Positions 36,295 to 44,934 of a stretch of 64,000 nucleotides of DNA are shown in pieces; within the stretch, counting starts at the first letter, position 1, and every line of letters begins with the position of its first letter. Source of the DNA: Octadecabacter antarcticus 307. Lineage in GTDB: Bacteria > Pseudomonadota > Alphaproteobacteria > Rhodobacterales > Rhodobacteraceae. The DNA is taken from assembly GCF_000155675.2 (NCBI RefSeq), contig NC_020911.1:4702501-4766500 (forward strand), given 5' to 3'. The notes under the pieces were generated by a model. It was not told where the DNA came from. It was given only the letters and a program-made list of their open reading frames with translations, and did not search any database. Both the position numbers and the translations under genes were made by a program.

Positions 36295-37346
36295 AGACGG
36301 GGCGAATAATCTTGAAGGCGGCGGCCTTTGGGCTGTCGATGTTCGCGCCAACATTTTTCTGGACTGAGGCGGCAATGGCTAATCCGACCCATCAAAGTTT
36401 GCAATTTGACGATCTGAATGGCTGGGCCGAAGACGACCATCAGGCGGCGTTAGACGTGTTCCTGTCTACGTGTGGCGATATGCGCGACCCCGCGTGGCAA
36501 GCAATTTGTGATTTGGCGCGCCAAGGCCAAGAGGCGCGTGGTTTTTTTGAACGGTTCTTTACGCCTGTGTTGATTTATGACGGCCAAGACGCGCTGTTTA
36601 CGGGCTACTACGAACCTGAATTACGCGGATCGGTGACCCGTGGCGGCCCCTACCAGTACCCGCTTTATCGCCTTCCGCCTGATATGACGTCGCCGTGGTT
36701 GACCCGTCGTGAAATCGAAGAAACAGGTGCGCTGGACGGGCTGGGGCATGAGATCGCTTGGATCGATGATCCAGTGGATGTTTTCTTTTTGCAGGTGCAA
36801 GGATCAGGCCGCGTTGGGCTGGATACTGGCGGCGGTATTCGCGTTGGATATGGCGGTGCGAACGGGCGCGAGTATTCGTCAATCGGATTGGAACTGGTCA
36901 ACCGTGGTGTCTACGAACCCCATCAGGTGTCCGCCGATGTGATTCGAAATTGGGTTCGCAATAACGGTGAAGAAGGCCGTCAGCTTTTGTGGGCGAACGA
37001 CAGTTATGTTTTCTTTCGTGAGGTCAACGAAGTGCCCGCTGATATGGGCCCGCTTGGGGCGATGAACCGATCGGTCACCACAATGCGAACAATTGCGATT
37101 GATCCGGCCTTTATTCCGCTTGGCGCCCCCGTTTGGATTGAAAAGAACGGTGCTGAACCATTGAACCGTTTGATGGTCGCGCAGGACACGGGTTCCGCGA
37201 TCAAGGGATCGCAACGGGCGGATATTTTCTTTGGAACAGGTGACGTTGCTGGGCGTGATGCGGGCCGCATAAAGGATGATGGCCGGTTGGTCGTTTTGAT
37301 GCCGATCCAAAGCGCGTATGCGCTGTTGCCGGATGTGATCGAATGA
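36291..37346 (+). CDS. mltA: Membrane-bound lytic transglycosylase MltA
   Basis: 351 residues with an N-terminal signal (about 1-30, ending near MANPTH). Cleaves peptidoglycan with formation of 1,6-anhydroMurNAc. MltA domain blocks FTGYYEPELRGS, FFLQVQGSGRV and the 3D domain near the C-terminus (AQDTGSAIKGSQRADIFFGTG), which holds the catalytic Asp. No lipobox Cys is evident. The anhydroMurNAc it releases could feed the AmgK-MurU recycling pathway encoded at 47.9-49.5 kb. Confidence 0.94.
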   Translation: MKTGRIILKAAAFGLSMFAPTFFWTEAAMANPTHQSLQFDDLNGWAEDDHQAALDVFLSTCGDMRDPAWQAICDLARQGQEARGFFERFFTPVLIYDGQDALFTGYYEPELRGSVTRGGPYQYPLYRLPPDMTSPWLTRREIEETGALDGLGHEIAWIDDPVDVFFLQVQGSGRVGLDTGGGIRVGYGGANGREYSSIGLELVNRGVYEPHQVSADVIRNWVRNNGEEGRQLLWANDSYVFFREVNEVPADMGPLGAMNRSVTTMRTIAIDPAFIPLGAPVWIEKNGAEPLNRLMVAQDTGSAIKGSQRADIFFGTGDVAGRDAGRIKDDGRLVVLMPIQSAYALLPDVIE

Positions 37347-37933
37347 AAAAGCCTCGGCATGTATCGGCTGAGGAACAGGCGTTGTGGGAAGTGGTGGCGA
37401 AGCGGGCAGAGCCGCTTCATAAACCCGCAATCAAGCTGATCCGTGCTGCGCCGCGCAAACCCAATCCGCAGCCAGGTCAGACCAAACCCCGACCCATCTC
37501 AGCTTTCAAAATTGGTGCTGCTGTCGATCACCGTGCCGACTATGATTTGCTGCCATCGCTTGGCCAACAGATTCGGGCGGCCCCCGTTCAGATGGATCAA
37601 AAGGCGTTTGGTCGACTCCGTCGCGGAAAGTTAAAACCAGAAGCTCGGATTGACTTACACGGCATGACCCTTGCACAGGCGCATCCGGTATTGACGGGAT
37701 TTATCCTTCGGTCAGCAGGTGCAGGGCATCGATTGGTGTTGGTCATCACCGGTAAGGGAAAGCACCATGATAATGGTGGCCCAATTCCGACGCGGTTTGG
37801 TGTATTGCGCCATCAAGTCCCGCAATGGCTGGTGATGTCCCCGCTGGGTGGATTGGTGATGCAGATCACTGAATCGCACATTCGCCATGGAGGGCAGGGC
37901 GCCTATTACGTCTACTTACGCCGAACCCGTTGA
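37343..37933 (+). CDS. Smr (MutS2 C-terminal) domain protein
   Basis: 196 residues. Basic, disordered N-terminal half, then an Smr domain (about 105-196) with the typical RIDLHGMTLAQAHPVLTGFI, VITGKGKH and LRHQVPQWL blocks. Smr domains are nucleases acting on branched DNA or RNA; this stand-alone form is common in Proteobacteria. Overlaps mltA by 4 bases and converges on the MFS gene with a 22-base overlap. Confidence 0.92.
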   Translation: MKKPRHVSAEEQALWEVVAKRAEPLHKPAIKLIRAAPRKPNPQPGQTKPRPISAFKIGAAVDHRADYDLLPSLGQQIRAAPVQMDQKAFGRLRRGKLKPEARIDLHGMTLAQAHPVLTGFILRSAGAGHRLVLVITGKGKHHDNGGPIPTRFGVLRHQVPQWLVMSPLGGLVMQITESHIRHGGQGAYYVYLRRTR

Positions 37934-39159
37934 TTTCGTACAACGGTGACTGGATATAATAACAAGATTGCCGCGATGAAAAAGGTTGCTGCATATCCTA
38001 ACATCTGCTGTTCAAAGCCAACGCCTTGGTCGATGAGCCAGCCACTGACGCCCGGTCCAAGTGCGGACCCAAGTACCATCAAAGCGGTCGTTGCGGCCTT
38101 GATGGACCCAAGGTGCAATGTCCCGTAAAACTCAGCCCAACAGGCATTCAACAACGTTGCCTGACCGCCGCCCGCCGCACCCATCAGGATAACAGCGAGG
38201 GCCGTCCAGCCAAGGCTTGGCGCGTACCAATGCAGGATGAACGCAAAGATGAAGGGAATCAAATAGAACGGCAGAAGTTTGACCGCGCCAAGCCGATCCA
38301 CAGCCCAGCCATAAAAGATCGTTGAGAACAGGAGGGTGATCGTGCCCAGTGGAAAGACCGCCACAAGCGCCAGATGCGAATAACCCTTGATTTCAGCAAA
38401 ATGAACTTGGTGAAACCAAAACGCCGTGCCAAAGCCAGAAAATGACATGACCGCAGGGGCCATGGCCCAAAATATCGGATGGCGCAGGACCTCTGTGCGT
38501 GTCCAGTGTTTATCGTAAAGCCCGGTTGATTGGTTGTCTTGCGCAACCGATTGCGGGGTGCGTTCAAGGCGCAGGAGCCGGAACAGGACGGGGGTCATGG
38601 CAACACAAAAGAGGGCGCAGCCGATCCAGATAAAGTGCCAATCAATGTATGATTTTAGCCAGACCATAATCAGGGGCAGAGCTGCCTCAGCCAGCATGAA
38701 ACCCATGGCAGCAACGGCCAATGCGCGGCCACGGGTCGCGATGAACCAACGAGACATGGCAACGGTTGCAACATGCGTTGTCATCCCTTGGCCAAAGAAG
38801 CGAAGCGCAAATACAACGAATGGGAGGAGGGCGGCAATTGGATTGAGCGCCATGAGGACGCAAGACAGACCGAGGAGCAACACCACAGTGATGCCAAGTT
38901 GACGGACGCGGAACCGATCCGCAAGGCCGCCTGCAAACACCATAACTGCCGCCGATCCGCCAGTACCGATCATATAGATCAGGCCCCAGTCGCCATTACT
39001 GAGTCCATATTCAGCCCGGATTTCACCGCCGAAGAGCGAGATGAAGAACGTCTGCCCAAAGCTTGAGAGAAACGACAACAATGCGCCCGTCGCAAGGAAG
39101 GGCGCGTTTTCGCGGATGAAGGAAACATATCCGGCATCGTGGATAATTCTGGTGGTCAT
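37912..39159 (-). CDS. Major facilitator superfamily transporter
   Basis: 415 residues with about 12 hydrophobic helices. The cytoplasmic loop 2-3 motif appears as GGLADRFRVRQLG. N-terminal half resembles monocarboxylate/oxalate-type MFS permeases (SNGDWGLIYMIGTGGSAAVMVFAGGLADR). No regulator or enzyme is next to it, so the substrate is not defined. Confidence 0.88.
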   Translation of the reverse strand: MTTRIIHDAGYVSFIRENAPFLATGALLSFLSSFGQTFFISLFGGEIRAEYGLSNGDWGLIYMIGTGGSAAVMVFAGGLADRFRVRQLGITVVLLLGLSCVLMALNPIAALLPFVVFALRFFGQGMTTHVATVAMSRWFIATRGRALAVAAMGFMLAEAALPLIMVWLKSYIDWHFIWIGCALFCVAMTPVLFRLLRLERTPQSVAQDNQSTGLYDKHWTRTEVLRHPIFWAMAPAVMSFSGFGTAFWFHQVHFAEIKGYSHLALVAVFPLGTITLLFSTIFYGWAVDRLGAVKLLPFYLIPFIFAFILHWYAPSLGWTALAVILMGAAGGGQATLLNACWAEFYGTLHLGSIKAATTALMVLGSALGPGVSGWLIDQGVGFEQQMLGYAATFFIAAILLLYPVTVVRNQRVRRK

Positions 39160-39196
39160 TGGGTCTTATTGGCTGAATGAGCGGAACTGGAAAGCG

Positions 39197-40501
39197 CTAA
39201 AGCACGTAGCGGCTAATGTCGGTGGATCGTGCGAGTTCGCCAAGGTGTTGTTCGACAAAGGCAGCGTTGACTTCGATTTCATCACCTCCACGGTCTGGCG
39301 CATTGAACGACAGATCCTCAAACACGCGTTCCATCACCGTATAAAGACGACGGGCACCAATATTTTCTACGCTTTCATTCACCTCAGCCGCGATATGCGC
39401 GAGGGCAGCGATACCATCTTCACTGAACGACACAGTGACGTCTTCTGTGCCCATCAGTGCGGTGTACTGGCGGGTTAGCGCATTATCAGTTTCCGTCAGT
39501 ATACGGACGAAATCGTGTTCAGTCAGGGCACGCAGTTCGACACGGATTGGCAGGCGGCCCTGCAATTCAGGCAAAAGATCAGACGGCTTTGCGATGTGAA
39601 ACGCGCCCGACGCGATGAACAAGATATGGTCAGTTTTGACGGACCCGTGTTTGGTGCTGACGGTCGTGCCTTCAATCAATGGCAGCAAGTCACGCTGCAC
39701 GCCTTCGCGGGACACATCCGCGCCGCGTGCGTCAGCATTGCGGCAGACCTTGTCGATTTCATCGAGGAACACGATGCCATTTTGTTCGACGGAATCGAGT
39801 GCGATTTTCGTGACGGTTTCGTCGTCCAGCAGTTTGTCTGCTTCGTCCGCAATCAACAACGCATAGCTTTCCGAAACGGTTACGCGTTTCTTCATGGTGC
39901 GCGGCCCGAATGCTTTGCCAAACATCGCGCCCAGGTCCATGCCACCCAAGGTGGGGGGCTGCCCGGGAATTTCCATATTTCCCATTGGGTTGGAATTATC
40001 GGCGAGTTCCAGTTCGATGATGGTGTTATCCAATTCACCGGTCTTTAGTTTCTTGCGGAACATGTCGCGCGTACCCTCGCGGGCATCTTTCCCCGCGATG
40101 GCATCAATCACGCGGGCTTCAGCGGCTTCCTGCGCCTTTTGTTTTACATCATCGCGCATGTAGTCGCGGGTTTCTACAATGGCAGATTCAACTAGATCGC
40201 GGATGATCTGTTCAACATCACGACCAACATACCCCACTTCGGTAAATTTTGTTGCTTCAACCTTGATGAACGGCGCGCGGGCGAGTTTTGCCAAACGGCG
40301 TGAAATTTCTGTCTTACCAACGCCTGTGGGCCCAATCATCAGGATGTTCTTGGGGTATACTTCGTCGCGCAGGTCGTCGTCCAACTGTCTACGTCGCCAA
40401 CGACTGCGCAGTGCCACGGCGACAGCGCGTTTTGCGTCAGATTGGCCGATGATAAATCGGTCAAGTTCGGATACGATTTCGCGCGGGGTGAGGTCAGTCA
40501 T
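39197..40501 (-). CDS. hslU: ATP-dependent protease ATPase subunit HslU
   Basis: 434 residues from [20 protein letters not shown]; the open frame extends 26 codons into hslV without homology. AAA+ unfoldase that feeds HslV. Walker [17 protein letters not shown], the GYVGRDVEQ pore-loop motif, Walker [11 protein letters not shown], inserted I-domain (about 110-230) and C-terminal [12 protein letters not shown] that docks into HslV. Overlaps hslV by 8 bases. Confidence 0.96.
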   Translation of the reverse strand: MTDLTPREIVSELDRFIIGQSDAKRAVAVALRSRWRRRQLDDDLRDEVYPKNILMIGPTGVGKTEISRRLAKLARAPFIKVEATKFTEVGYVGRDVEQIIRDLVESAIVETRDYMRDDVKQKAQEAAEARVIDAIAGKDAREGTRDMFRKKLKTGELDNTIIELELADNSNPMGNMEIPGQPPTLGGMDLGAMFGKAFGPRTMKKRVTVSESYALLIADEADKLLDDETVTKIALDSVEQNGIVFLDEIDKVCRNADARGADVSREGVQRDLLPLIEGTTVSTKHGSVKTDHILFIASGAFHIAKPSDLLPELQGRLPIRVELRALTEHDFVRILTETDNALTRQYTALMGTEDVTVSFSEDGIAALAHIAAEVNESVENIGARRLYTVMERVFEDLSFNAPDRGGDEIEVNAAFVEQHLGELARSTDISRYVL

Positions 40502-41054
40502 GTTTGATGGTCTCCACGGTAAGATTGCCGTTGGTATAAACGCAAATATCGGATGCAATGGCCATGGCGCGGCGGGCAATTTCCTCAGCCGTAAAATCCA
40601 GATCCATCAGTGCGCGACCGGCGGAGAGGGCAAAGTTGCCACCTGAACCGATGGCAGTCACGTCATATTCAGGTTCCAGAACGTCCCCCGCACCGGTGAT
40701 GACGAACAGGTCTTTGCCGTCGCTCACAATCAGCATCGCTTCGAGTTTCTGAAGGTATTTGTCAGTGCGCCAATCCTTGGCGAGTTCAACAGAGGCGCGT
40801 GCGAGTTGGCCCGGTGTCGCCTCAAGCTTTTTCTCAAGCCGTTCGAGCAAGGTGAACGCGTCCGCCGTTGATCCAGCAAAGCCACATATCACATCATTGC
40901 CGCCTGCGGTCAGACGGCGCACTTTGCGGGCTGTGCCTTTCATCACGGTCTGGCCAATGGACACTTGTCCGTCACCAGCGATGACCACCTCGCCGCCCTT
41001 ACGCACCCCAATGATTGTTGTGCCGTGCCAGCCTGGGGATGTTTCGCTCGTCAT
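40494..41054 (-). CDS. hslV: ATP-dependent protease peptidase subunit HslV
   Basis: 186 residues. Proteasome-related N-terminal nucleophile hydrolase. The propeptide is about 11 residues and the mature enzyme should begin at Thr12 ([12 protein letters not shown]). Typical [23 protein letters not shown] and [16 protein letters not shown] blocks. Forms the ClpYQ/HslUV protease with the next gene. Confidence 0.96.
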   Translation of the reverse strand: MTSETSPGWHGTTIIGVRKGGEVVIAGDGQVSIGQTVMKGTARKVRRLTAGGNDVICGFAGSTADAFTLLERLEKKLEATPGQLARASVELAKDWRTDKYLQKLEAMLIVSDGKDLFVITGAGDVLEPEYDVTAIGSGGNFALSAGRALMDLDFTAEEIARRAMAIASDICVYTNGNLTVETIKHD

Positions 41055-41118
41055 GTTGTGTCCTATCTTTGCTTAGAATTTATATGGCGGCGCGAGGCTG
41101 GCGACACAAGGTTTCAAC

Positions 41119-41150
41119 GAAAAAGGGCGCCCCGATGGGACGCCCTTTCA
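41119..41150 (-). terminator. Intrinsic terminator after trxA
   Basis: Inverted repeat AAAGGGCG (41122-41129) and CGCCCTTT (41141-41148) with an 11-base loop. On the minus strand the stem is followed by a T run, as expected for the end of the trxA transcript. Confidence 0.8.
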
Positions 41151-41165
41151 TAAAACCAGTTTGGC

Positions 41166-41486
41166 TTAGATGCCTTCTTCAATCCAGCTTTGTAGTGCTG
41201 CTTTGGGTGCTGCGCCTGTTTTGTTAGAAACGACTTCACCGTCTTTGAAAAGGAACAACGCCGGAATGCCACGCACGCCCATTTGGGCAGGGGCGTTCGG
41301 GTTTTCGTCCACGTTCACTTTGACGATTTTGACTTTGCCGTCCATCTCAGCTGACAGTTCCTCGAGCGCTGGGCCGATTTGCTTACAAGGTCCGCACCAT
41401 TCAGCCCAAAAATCCACGACGACGGGGATTGTGGACTGACGAACTTCGACGTCAAAGGTGTCGTCGGTTACTGCTACGGTGGCCAT
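41166..41486 (-). CDS. trxA: Thioredoxin
   Basis: 106 residues, a classical cytosolic thioredoxin without a signal peptide. Redox-active WCGPCK (about 29-34), the cis-proline region [13 protein letters not shown] and buried Asp in VVDFWAEWC. Located 61 bases downstream of addA, as in many Rhodobacterales. Confidence 0.97.
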   Translation of the reverse strand: MATVAVTDDTFDVEVRQSTIPVVVDFWAEWCGPCKQIGPALEELSAEMDGKVKIVKVNVDENPNAPAQMGVRGIPALFLFKDGEVVSNKTGAAPKAALQSWIEEGI

Positions 41487-41547
41487 TTGATATATTCCTC
41501 AAGTGTGTGTGTTTGGATGCTGAACGTATTGTCCGACTGCTGGGTCG

Positions 41548-44500
41548 TCAAGGTGTGGTCACGCCATTGAGAGCAGCGTCAAGCATCGCATTTGGCAGTT
41601 CCGTCGTAGTCCCAGTTTTTGTCCATAAAAGAAGCGTGCGAATACGATGGTTTGGATAAATTTGTTTCAATGCGTCACGGTATGCGGCCATTTGTCTAGC
41701 AAGGCCATCGGGTGTTTGTTCTGGTGTTTTTGGCGCCACACGATTGGATTTGAAATCGACGGCGATGACATCTGTGTCTGTTACGATCAATCTGTCGATG
41801 ATCCCGTGCATGCGATCGTTCCCAAGGGATGGCAGCGTCGCTGAGATTGGGATTTCCGCCAGACCAGAGGCAAAGATCCATGAGAGGTCGGGCGCATCGA
41901 GCGTCGCAAGTGCCTCTTTGATCAGGTCATCAATATTCGGAATGAGACCCGCTTCTGGATGATTGTTGGTAAAACCAATGGCGGCACCTGGCCGTGTCGT
42001 TGGGTCCATTTCTGGCAAGATTTCTAGCAAAAAATGGATGATGCTCCCCCATGCCAATGCCAAATCAGAAGTGTCGGTGTGCGTTTCACCCTCCATGGTT
42101 TTTGCGCCGCCAAGCTCCGATGGGAAGCGGATTCCAGGAAGAACTGGTAAATCGGGAAGCGTTTTTCCAAAGGCGGGCATCACAGCCTTGGATGCAGTCG
42201 CCTCAGTGGTCTCGACCATCGGACCCGCGTCCCAAGTCCAGCGGCTAAACCGTTTGATCGTGCCGAAGGCTGTAGGATGATCGACGGCATCCAGATGGTC
42301 GAGCGCGCTTGAAACTGTCCTGTGCCAACTGTCGTTATCACCTTTGCCGACATCGCCAGCTGCGGCAACGATCAACCAGTTTTCGGCCCGTGTCAGCGCC
42401 ACATAAAGCAGCCGCCGCCGTTCACGATCTTGGGCGTCCAGCATGTCGTCTTGAATGTCTCGCATGACCTGAGGCATCACATCCGATTTTGGCTTCCAGT
42501 ACACATGGCCGCCTAATGTCAACAGATCGCCACGGACCTCACGCTTGCGCTTTGTTGTGTCGGGCAGGATCACAATCGGCGCTTCGAGCCCCTTGGCGCC
42601 ATGTACCGTCATCACACGGATACGATCACCGGCAGAATCCATCTGGCGTTTGACAACCACGTCTTCGGTTTGCAGCCACGTGAGAAACCCTGTCAGGCTT
42701 GGTACCGAAGATTGCTCATAGCCAAGCGCCTGAGATAGCAGCGCGTCAATCCCGTCTTCTGCCTCATGCCCGAGCCGCGCAATAAGGTTCTGCCGCCCAC
42801 CGTGGCGGATCAACAGACGGTTAATCAGATCGTATGGGCGCAGAAAATCAGCACGGTTTCGCAGATCATGAAGGATCGCCAACGTGTCTTCATGGGTGCC
42901 AGAAGTGCGCAAAGCCTCCCACAAGGTTTGTCGTTTTTTACGTGGCTGCGCGAGGTCGTAAAGCTGTTTTTCCGTCCAGCCGAATAGCGGCGATTTCAGC
43001 GCTGCGGCAAGCGACAGATCGTCGTCTTGTAAGGCGAGAAATTGCAGCAGGGCGGATATGTCTTTGACCGCAAGCTCCCCCCCTAGTTTGAGCCGATCCG
43101 CGCCTGCAATATCGAGCCCAGCCGTTTTACATGCCGCAATAATTTCACTGAACAAATCTGATCGACGCTGCACGAGAATTAAGAAATCCCCCGGAGTGAT
43201 TTTTCGACGCGACCATTCGGTGTCGTCAACTTCTTTCACGGGTAAGGTTTCTTGTCCGATCATGCGTTTGATTTCTGCGGCGATCTGCGCAGCAAGGACG
43301 ACCTTGTGGTTTGTGCGCCCCTTGAGGTCGACAGGATCGTCCCAATCGCGTTCTTCTGGTTTCTCGGATGGTTCAATCACTGGCCAAACATCGACGCGCC
43401 CCGGCATGCCGTCTTTGAATGCGCGGTGTTCAATATGGTCGCCAAGCCCCTCGGCCATTTCACCCTTGAACGTTTGATCGACCAGTTGCAGTACGGCCGC
43501 GGATGATCGGAAGGAATAGAGCAGTTCAAGCCTATGGAGTGGTTTTTCAACCTTTGCCAATTCACTGCTAAAATGGACGCTCATCCGGTCGAACCCATCG
43601 GGGTCTGCGCCTTGGAAGGAATAGATCGACTGCTTTTTGTCACCCACAACGAACACAGTGCGTTCCCGATCAGGGTTGGCGCCGATTCCAGTCGAAAATT
43701 CCTGCGTCAGCAGGCGCACGATGTCCCATTGATCCGGTGCCGTGTCCTGCGCTTCGTCGACCAAGACATGATCGACACCACCATCAAGGCGGAACAGGAC
43801 CCACTGCGCCACGGCAGGGTCTTCCAACAACGCCTTCGCCTTGCTGATCAGGTCGTCAAAATCCAGTGCTGCGCTTTGTACTTTCTTCGTTTCATATCTC
43901 TGCACAAACGGGGTCGCAAAGGCGATAAGCGCGCGGGTTTTTTCAAGGGCGAGCCAACACCATCGCGCGTCCCGACCATCTTCGACCCGCTGCATCAAAT
44001 CATTCAGTTCATCGATAAGGTCAGGATTGGCGGCACGAACTGCTTTGGTAGGAAAGCTGTCGATCTTTGCGCCGTAGGGACTTTTGGCATCCTTCCCGAA
44101 CAGAAACACGTCCTCCATTACGGCCAAATCAGTCATATCAGGGCCAGTGTTACAGTTGATTGCCTGCAATTTTATCGCGGCTTTCTGATCATTAGCACCT
44201 GAGGTGAGGCAGATCGGGATCAGCTGCTGGATCGCAGCAAGATCATGTGGTCCTGCAATCGCGTCGATCAGCCCATCGAGTGTGAGGTTTTTGGGGATGT
44301 CGAATGTTTGCGCCAAATCATCTGCGGAAAGTGGTGATAAAAATGCCGACCTGCGTGCTGTGATTGCTGCCAAAAACTTGCCAACCTCAGCGCCTGTATA
44401 ATGCCGCGCAAACCCCGCCACCGCATCCGCGTGATCCCCAGTCGCCATCTCATCAAGGACATTTTCGCGTAGCAATTGCGCAGCACGATCTTCCATCTCT

Positions 44501-44934
44501 TTGAATTGTGGGCTGACTTCTGCTTCCAGTGGAAACCGCCGCAGCACGCCTGCGCAAAAAGAGTGGATCGTCTGGATTTTCAGCCCGCCAGGGGTTTCAA
44601 TCGCGCTGGCAAACAATGTGCGTGCATTGCTGAGATAATCGTCATCAATTGCTGCTTCGGTGCCCAATTCAACCAGTTGCTTGTGCAACGCGGGTTTGGG
44701 CATCATCGCCCATTCACCCAACCGCTGGAACAAACGGTTCTGCATTTCAGACGCAGCTGCCTTGGTGTAGGTCAGGCACAATACGTTTTCAGGGCGGGTT
44801 CCGGCCAACAGCAACCGCGCAACACGTTCAGTTAATACGCGTGTTTTTCCGGATCCCGCGTTGGCGGACAGCCATGTGGATTGCGTTGGATCGGCGGCTT
44901 CGATTTGGCGTCTGGTTGCGTCATTATGGATCAT
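41548..44934 (-). CDS. addA: Double-strand break repair helicase-nuclease AddA
   Basis: 1128 residues, alphaproteobacterial AddA. UvrD-like helicase with Walker A ANAGSGKTRVLTERVARLL (about residue 21), DEAQDTAPDQW, the GDKKQSIYSFQGADP motif and VMTVHGAKGLEAPIVILPDT. A C-terminal PD-(D/E)xK nuclease has its active site at VIAVDFKSNR. With AddB it resects DNA ends for RecA loading, replacing RecBCD. Starts on the ATGA overlapping the addB stop. Confidence 0.96.
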   Translation of the reverse strand: MIHNDATRRQIEAADPTQSTWLSANAGSGKTRVLTERVARLLLAGTRPENVLCLTYTKAAASEMQNRLFQRLGEWAMMPKPALHKQLVELGTEAAIDDDYLSNARTLFASAIETPGGLKIQTIHSFCAGVLRRFPLEAEVSPQFKEMEDRAAQLLRENVLDEMATGDHADAVAGFARHYTGAEVGKFLAAITARRSAFLSPLSADDLAQTFDIPKNLTLDGLIDAIAGPHDLAAIQQLIPICLTSGANDQKAAIKLQAINCNTGPDMTDLAVMEDVFLFGKDAKSPYGAKIDSFPTKAVRAANPDLIDELNDLMQRVEDGRDARWCWLALEKTRALIAFATPFVQRYETKKVQSAALDFDDLISKAKALLEDPAVAQWVLFRLDGGVDHVLVDEAQDTAPDQWDIVRLLTQEFSTGIGANPDRERTVFVVGDKKQSIYSFQGADPDGFDRMSVHFSSELAKVEKPLHRLELLYSFRSSAAVLQLVDQTFKGEMAEGLGDHIEHRAFKDGMPGRVDVWPVIEPSEKPEERDWDDPVDLKGRTNHKVVLAAQIAAEIKRMIGQETLPVKEVDDTEWSRRKITPGDFLILVQRRSDLFSEIIAACKTAGLDIAGADRLKLGGELAVKDISALLQFLALQDDDLSLAAALKSPLFGWTEKQLYDLAQPRKKRQTLWEALRTSGTHEDTLAILHDLRNRADFLRPYDLINRLLIRHGGRQNLIARLGHEAEDGIDALLSQALGYEQSSVPSLTGFLTWLQTEDVVVKRQMDSAGDRIRVMTVHGAKGLEAPIVILPDTTKRKREVRGDLLTLGGHVYWKPKSDVMPQVMRDIQDDMLDAQDRERRRLLYVALTRAENWLIVAAAGDVGKGDNDSWHRTVSSALDHLDAVDHPTAFGTIKRFSRWTWDAGPMVETTEATASKAVMPAFGKTLPDLPVLPGIRFPSELGGAKTMEGETHTDTSDLALAWGSIIHFLLEILPEMDPTTRPGAAIGFTNNHPEAGLIPNIDDLIKEALATLDAPDLSWIFASGLAEIPISATLPSLGNDRMHGIIDRLIVTDTDVIAVDFKSNRVAPKTPEQTPDGLARQMAAYRDALKQIYPNHRIRTLLLWTKTGTTTELPNAMLDAALNGVTTP